A stretch of 64,000 nt of DNA from the NCBI RefSeq assembly GCF_018390735.1, contig NZ_JAHBCL010000008.1, forward strand, positions 1 to 64,000. Direction: 5' to 3'. The notes below the pieces were generated by a model. It was not told the origin of the DNA and did not search any database. It worked only from the letters and a program-made list of their open reading frames with translations. Source of the DNA: Fusibacter paucivorans. Lineage in GTDB: Bacteria; Bacillota; Clostridia; Peptostreptococcales; Acidaminobacteraceae. The translations under genes and the position numbers were made by a program. This document shows, one piece after another, positions 61,847-64,000 of the stretch (its first letter is position 1; every line of letters starts with the position of its first letter).

Positions 61847-63244
61847 TTATAATGATGACAAATTGCTGAGAAAAGCGTCAATCGCTTCGGCGCTTTTCTT
61901 TCCCGCCCCCATCGCTAAGATAACGGTTGCAGCGCCTGTAACGATATCACCGCCGGCAAAGACGCCGGGTCTCGATGTTTGACCAGTATTTTCATCTGCA
62001 ACGATATTGCCTTTGGGCGTTAGATCAAGTCCGCTTGTCGACTGAGGGACGAGTGGATTAGGGCCTTGTCCGATTGCGACGACAACTGTATCGATTGGCA
62101 TGGTAACAGTGTCACCGTGGATGGCAATCGGCTTGCGTCGGCCGGAAGCATCAGCTTCACCAAGTTCGTAGCGCTGAAGGATCATTTGGTTTAAATTGCC
62201 TGCTGCATCACCTTCATAGGCGATGGGACTGTTGAGCAACAGGAATTTTACCCCTTCTTCTGCAGCGTGTTCTATTTCTTCATGTCTGGCAGGCATTTCT
62301 GCCTCAGAACGTCTATAAACGATATAACTCTCTTCGGCACCAAGCCTTAGTGCGGTTCGTGCTGCATCCATCGCCACGTTGCCTGCACCGATGACGGCAA
62401 CGCGTTTGCCGATTTTTATCGGGGTATGATAATTGACGTCGTATGCTTTCATCAAATTTGTTCGCGTTAGAAATTCGTTGGCGGCGTAGATTCCATTCAA
62501 GTTCTCGCCATCTATGCCCATGAAATTCGGCAGTCCTGCACCTGTGCCAATAAAGACAGCATCGAATCCGTCGTCGAGGAGTTCATCAACGCTGGATGAT
62601 TTGCCAATAACGGCATTGACTTCAATTTTGACACCAAGGGATTTGATCATGTCAATTTCTTTTTGAACGATTGCTTTTGGCAGTCTAAACTCGGGGATCC
62701 CGTACATAAGGACGCCCCCCGGTGCATGGAGTGCTTCAAAAACAGTGACGTCATGTCCTCTTTTAGCGAGATCGGCAGCGGCTGTTAAGCCGGCAGGGCC
62801 TGCGCCAACGACGGCAACGCGTTTATGACTGACTGTTTCAGCGGTCCACGTCTTGGCTGGCTGCTTAAGATTCCAATCAGCGGTGTAACGTTCCAATCGA
62901 CCGATGGCAACGGGTTCGCCTTTAATGCCAAGAATACATTGCGCCTCACATTGTGATTCCTGAGGGCAGACGCGTCCGCAAATAGCGGGTAAGTTATTCT
63001 TTCGCATCAGAACTTCAATTGCCGAAGACATGTCATCGGCGACAATTGCTTTTATAAAGCCCGGTATATCAACGCCGACAGGACAACCGCTCACACATTT
63101 TGGATTTTTACAGTCCAAACAGCGTGAGGCCTCTTCCTTTGCCATTTCTGCTGTATAGCCTAAAGCGACTTCGCTAAAATTGCTGCGTCTTCTTTCGGGA
63201 TCTTGAACGGGCATTGCCATGCGGGTGCGTTTTAATGCTGACAT
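61847..63244 (-). CDS. nfnB: NfnB / glutamate synthase small-subunit-type flavoprotein
   Basis: Cytosolic Fe-S flavoprotein of 465 residues. The N-terminus has cysteine motifs CLDCKNPKCVSGCP and CGRVCPQESQCEAQC for two 4Fe-4S clusters. The FAD site is VVGAGPAGLTAAADLAKRG, and the NADP site VIGAGNVAMDAARTALRLGA. It matches both GltD and NfnB; the adjoining NfnA-type gene makes NfnB (NADPH binding, electron-bifurcating transhydrogenase with ferredoxin and NADH) the better call. ATG 63244 has GGAGGTG 7 bases upstream and overlaps the NfnA-type stop by 13 bases. Confidence 0.88.
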   Translation of the reverse strand: MSALKRTRMAMPVQDPERRRSNFSEVALGYTAEMAKEEASRCLDCKNPKCVSGCPVGVDIPGFIKAIVADDMSSAIEVLMRKNNLPAICGRVCPQESQCEAQCILGIKGEPVAIGRLERYTADWNLKQPAKTWTAETVSHKRVAVVGAGPAGLTAAADLAKRGHDVTVFEALHAPGGVLMYGIPEFRLPKAIVQKEIDMIKSLGVKIEVNAVIGKSSSVDELLDDGFDAVFIGTGAGLPNFMGIDGENLNGIYAANEFLTRTNLMKAYDVNYHTPIKIGKRVAVIGAGNVAMDAARTALRLGAEESYIVYRRSEAEMPARHEEIEHAAEEGVKFLLLNSPIAYEGDAAGNLNQMILQRYELGEADASGRRKPIAIHGDTVTMPIDTVVVAIGQGPNPLVPQSTSGLDLTPKGNIVADENTGQTSRPGVFAGGDIVTGAATVILAMGAGKKSAEAIDAFLSNLSSL

Positions 63245-64000
63245 AATCCGGCACCTCCGCACTTGCATTCATGCTGTTCAACCGCTTTTTTTTCATCCTC
63301 TTTATAAACAGCGGCACGGCGCATCGCCAAATCGAAATCGACGAGGTGACCATCAAATTCCGGCCCATCAACACATGCAAATTTCGTGTCAGTGCCAATT
63401 TGAACGCGACATCCACCGCACATGCCGGTACCGTCTACCATGATGGGATTTAAGCTGACCGTTGTTTTAATGTTAAAAGGGCGTGTTGTTTCTGAAACGG
63501 CTTTCATCATGACCATCGGGCCAATTGCCCAAAGATGATCAATGGATTCTTTTTGGATCACCTCTTGAAGAAGGTCGGTAACAAAGCCTTTGACACCGAC
63601 ACTGCCGTCGTCAGTGGCAATATAACAGACATCGCTGACAGACGCCATTTCTTTTTCCAAAAAAAGCAACTCTTCGTTTCGTGCACCAATGATGGCGATA
63701 ACACGATTGCCGGCAGCTTTAAGCGCCTTTGCAATAGGATAAACAGGTGCGATACCAACACCGCCGCCGATACAGACAACCGTACCATACTGTTCAATTT
63801 CGGTTGGCATGCCAAGCGGTCCGACAACATCCAAAATTGTATTGCCTTCAGAAAGTGTCATCAGCGCCTGTGTTGAAAATCCCACAGCTTGAAAGACCAG
63901 TGTAATTGTACCTTTCTCTCGGTTATAATCGGCAATGGTCAGTGGAATGCGCTCAGCGAACTCATCCTGACGAACAATGATGAACTGTCCAGCGAGTGCT
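63232..64000 (-). CDS. nfnA: NfnA-type ferredoxin-NAD(P) reductase subunit (5' end outside window)
   Basis: Partial gene: 256 codons are visible, and the start lies beyond base 64000. The first visible residues (LAGQFIIVRQDEFAERIPL) belong to the flavin-binding barrel. The NAD-binding part has CIGGGVGIAPVYPIAKALK, and the C-terminus a [2Fe-2S] site in DGTGMCGGCRVQIG and KFACVDGPEFDGHLVDF. This is the PyrK-like subunit of NfnAB/SudAB. With NfnB it equilibrates NADH, NADPH and ferredoxin, which would reoxidise ferredoxin reduced by the 2-oxoacid oxidoreductase. Confidence 0.9.
   Translation of the reverse strand, partial: ALAGQFIIVRQDEFAERIPLTIADYNREKGTITLVFQAVGFSTQALMTLSEGNTILDVVGPLGMPTEIEQYGTVVCIGGGVGIAPVYPIAKALKAAGNRVIAIIGARNEELLFLEKEMASVSDVCYIATDDGSVGVKGFVTDLLQEVIQKESIDHLWAIGPMVMMKAVSETTRPFNIKTTVSLNPIMVDGTGMCGGCRVQIGTDTKFACVDGPEFDGHLVDFDLAMRRAAVYKEDEKKAVEQHECKCGGAGLCQH

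Overview
The window reads as a chromosomal segment of an anaerobic, amino-acid- and carboxylate-fermenting Firmicute, probably class Clostridia; I cannot name a genus. Supporting signs are strong AGGAGG-type ribosome binding sites, frequent GTG and TTG starts, TRAP-TAXI and YfcC transporters, an ADP-forming acyl-CoA synthetase, ferredoxin-linked 2-oxoacid oxidoreductase subunits, Nfn-type transhydrogenase genes and a dense set of Fe-S proteins. I see no rRNA, tRNA, CRISPR array, phage or intact insertion sequence.

Layout. 0.1-3 kb: a ketopantoate-reductase-like gene, a small ABM-domain protein, and a NapH-like Fe-S/FMN membrane protein with an in-frame TAG near its start. 3.5-8.7 kb: a TetR regulator and an overlapping operon of FGGY kinase, class-III aminotransferase, class-II aldolase and GtrA-like membrane protein. 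9-12.7 kb: acetyltransferases and small redox or membrane genes. 12.7-18.2 kb: a GlpA-like dehydrogenase/FAD oxidoreductase/DUF1667/APH-fold kinase operon facing a SorC-type regulator across a control region with two good promoters and three copies of one operator. 18.5-23.2 kb: a receiver-AraC protein, a chemoreceptor and a truncated HD-GYP protein. 23.4-29.8 kb: two enolase-superfamily epimerase/racemase paralogues, a YfcC transporter, a regulator and an M20 peptidase. 30-34.8 kb: a hybrid histidine kinase, a TetR regulator with its palindrome, and a PocR-PAS-HD-GYP protein. 34.8-39.7 kb: promoter, cobalamin riboswitch, terminator, TrmO and a cobalamin/iron-type ABC importer whose binding protein carries a covalent-FMN domain. 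39.8-60.5 kb: a long catabolic island. 60.7-64 kb: a GntR regulator and the NfnAB pair (NfnA runs off the window).

The catabolic island is the most interesting part. It combines ADP-forming acyl-CoA synthetase (two subunits), a 2-oxoacid oxidoreductase with an associated flavoprotein (compare PadEFGHI), a TRAP-TAXI importer, an Ldh2-family dehydrogenase, a quinolinate-phosphoribosyltransferase-like protein, a molybdopterin-binding-domain protein, a UbiD-family decarboxylase, a ferredoxin/BFD protein and a possibly LarA-like protein. It ends with acylating acetaldehyde dehydrogenase, 4-hydroxy-2-oxovalerate aldolase and a 2-oxopent-4-enoate hydratase/4-oxalocrotonate decarboxylase homologue, then an IclR regulator. 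The last three enzymes are the lower meta-cleavage pathway of aerobic aromatic degraders. Here they sit with fermentative energy-conserving enzymes, which suggests anaerobic breakdown of an unsaturated or ring-derived carboxylate to pyruvate and acetyl-CoA, then acetate and ATP. The substrate is unknown.

Three genes are disrupted: an amber codon in the NapH-like gene, a one-base shift in an AAAA run in the oxidoreductase alpha subunit, and an internally deleted NAD-dependent oxidoreductase inside the island. Read-level checks would tell sequencing error from real decay.
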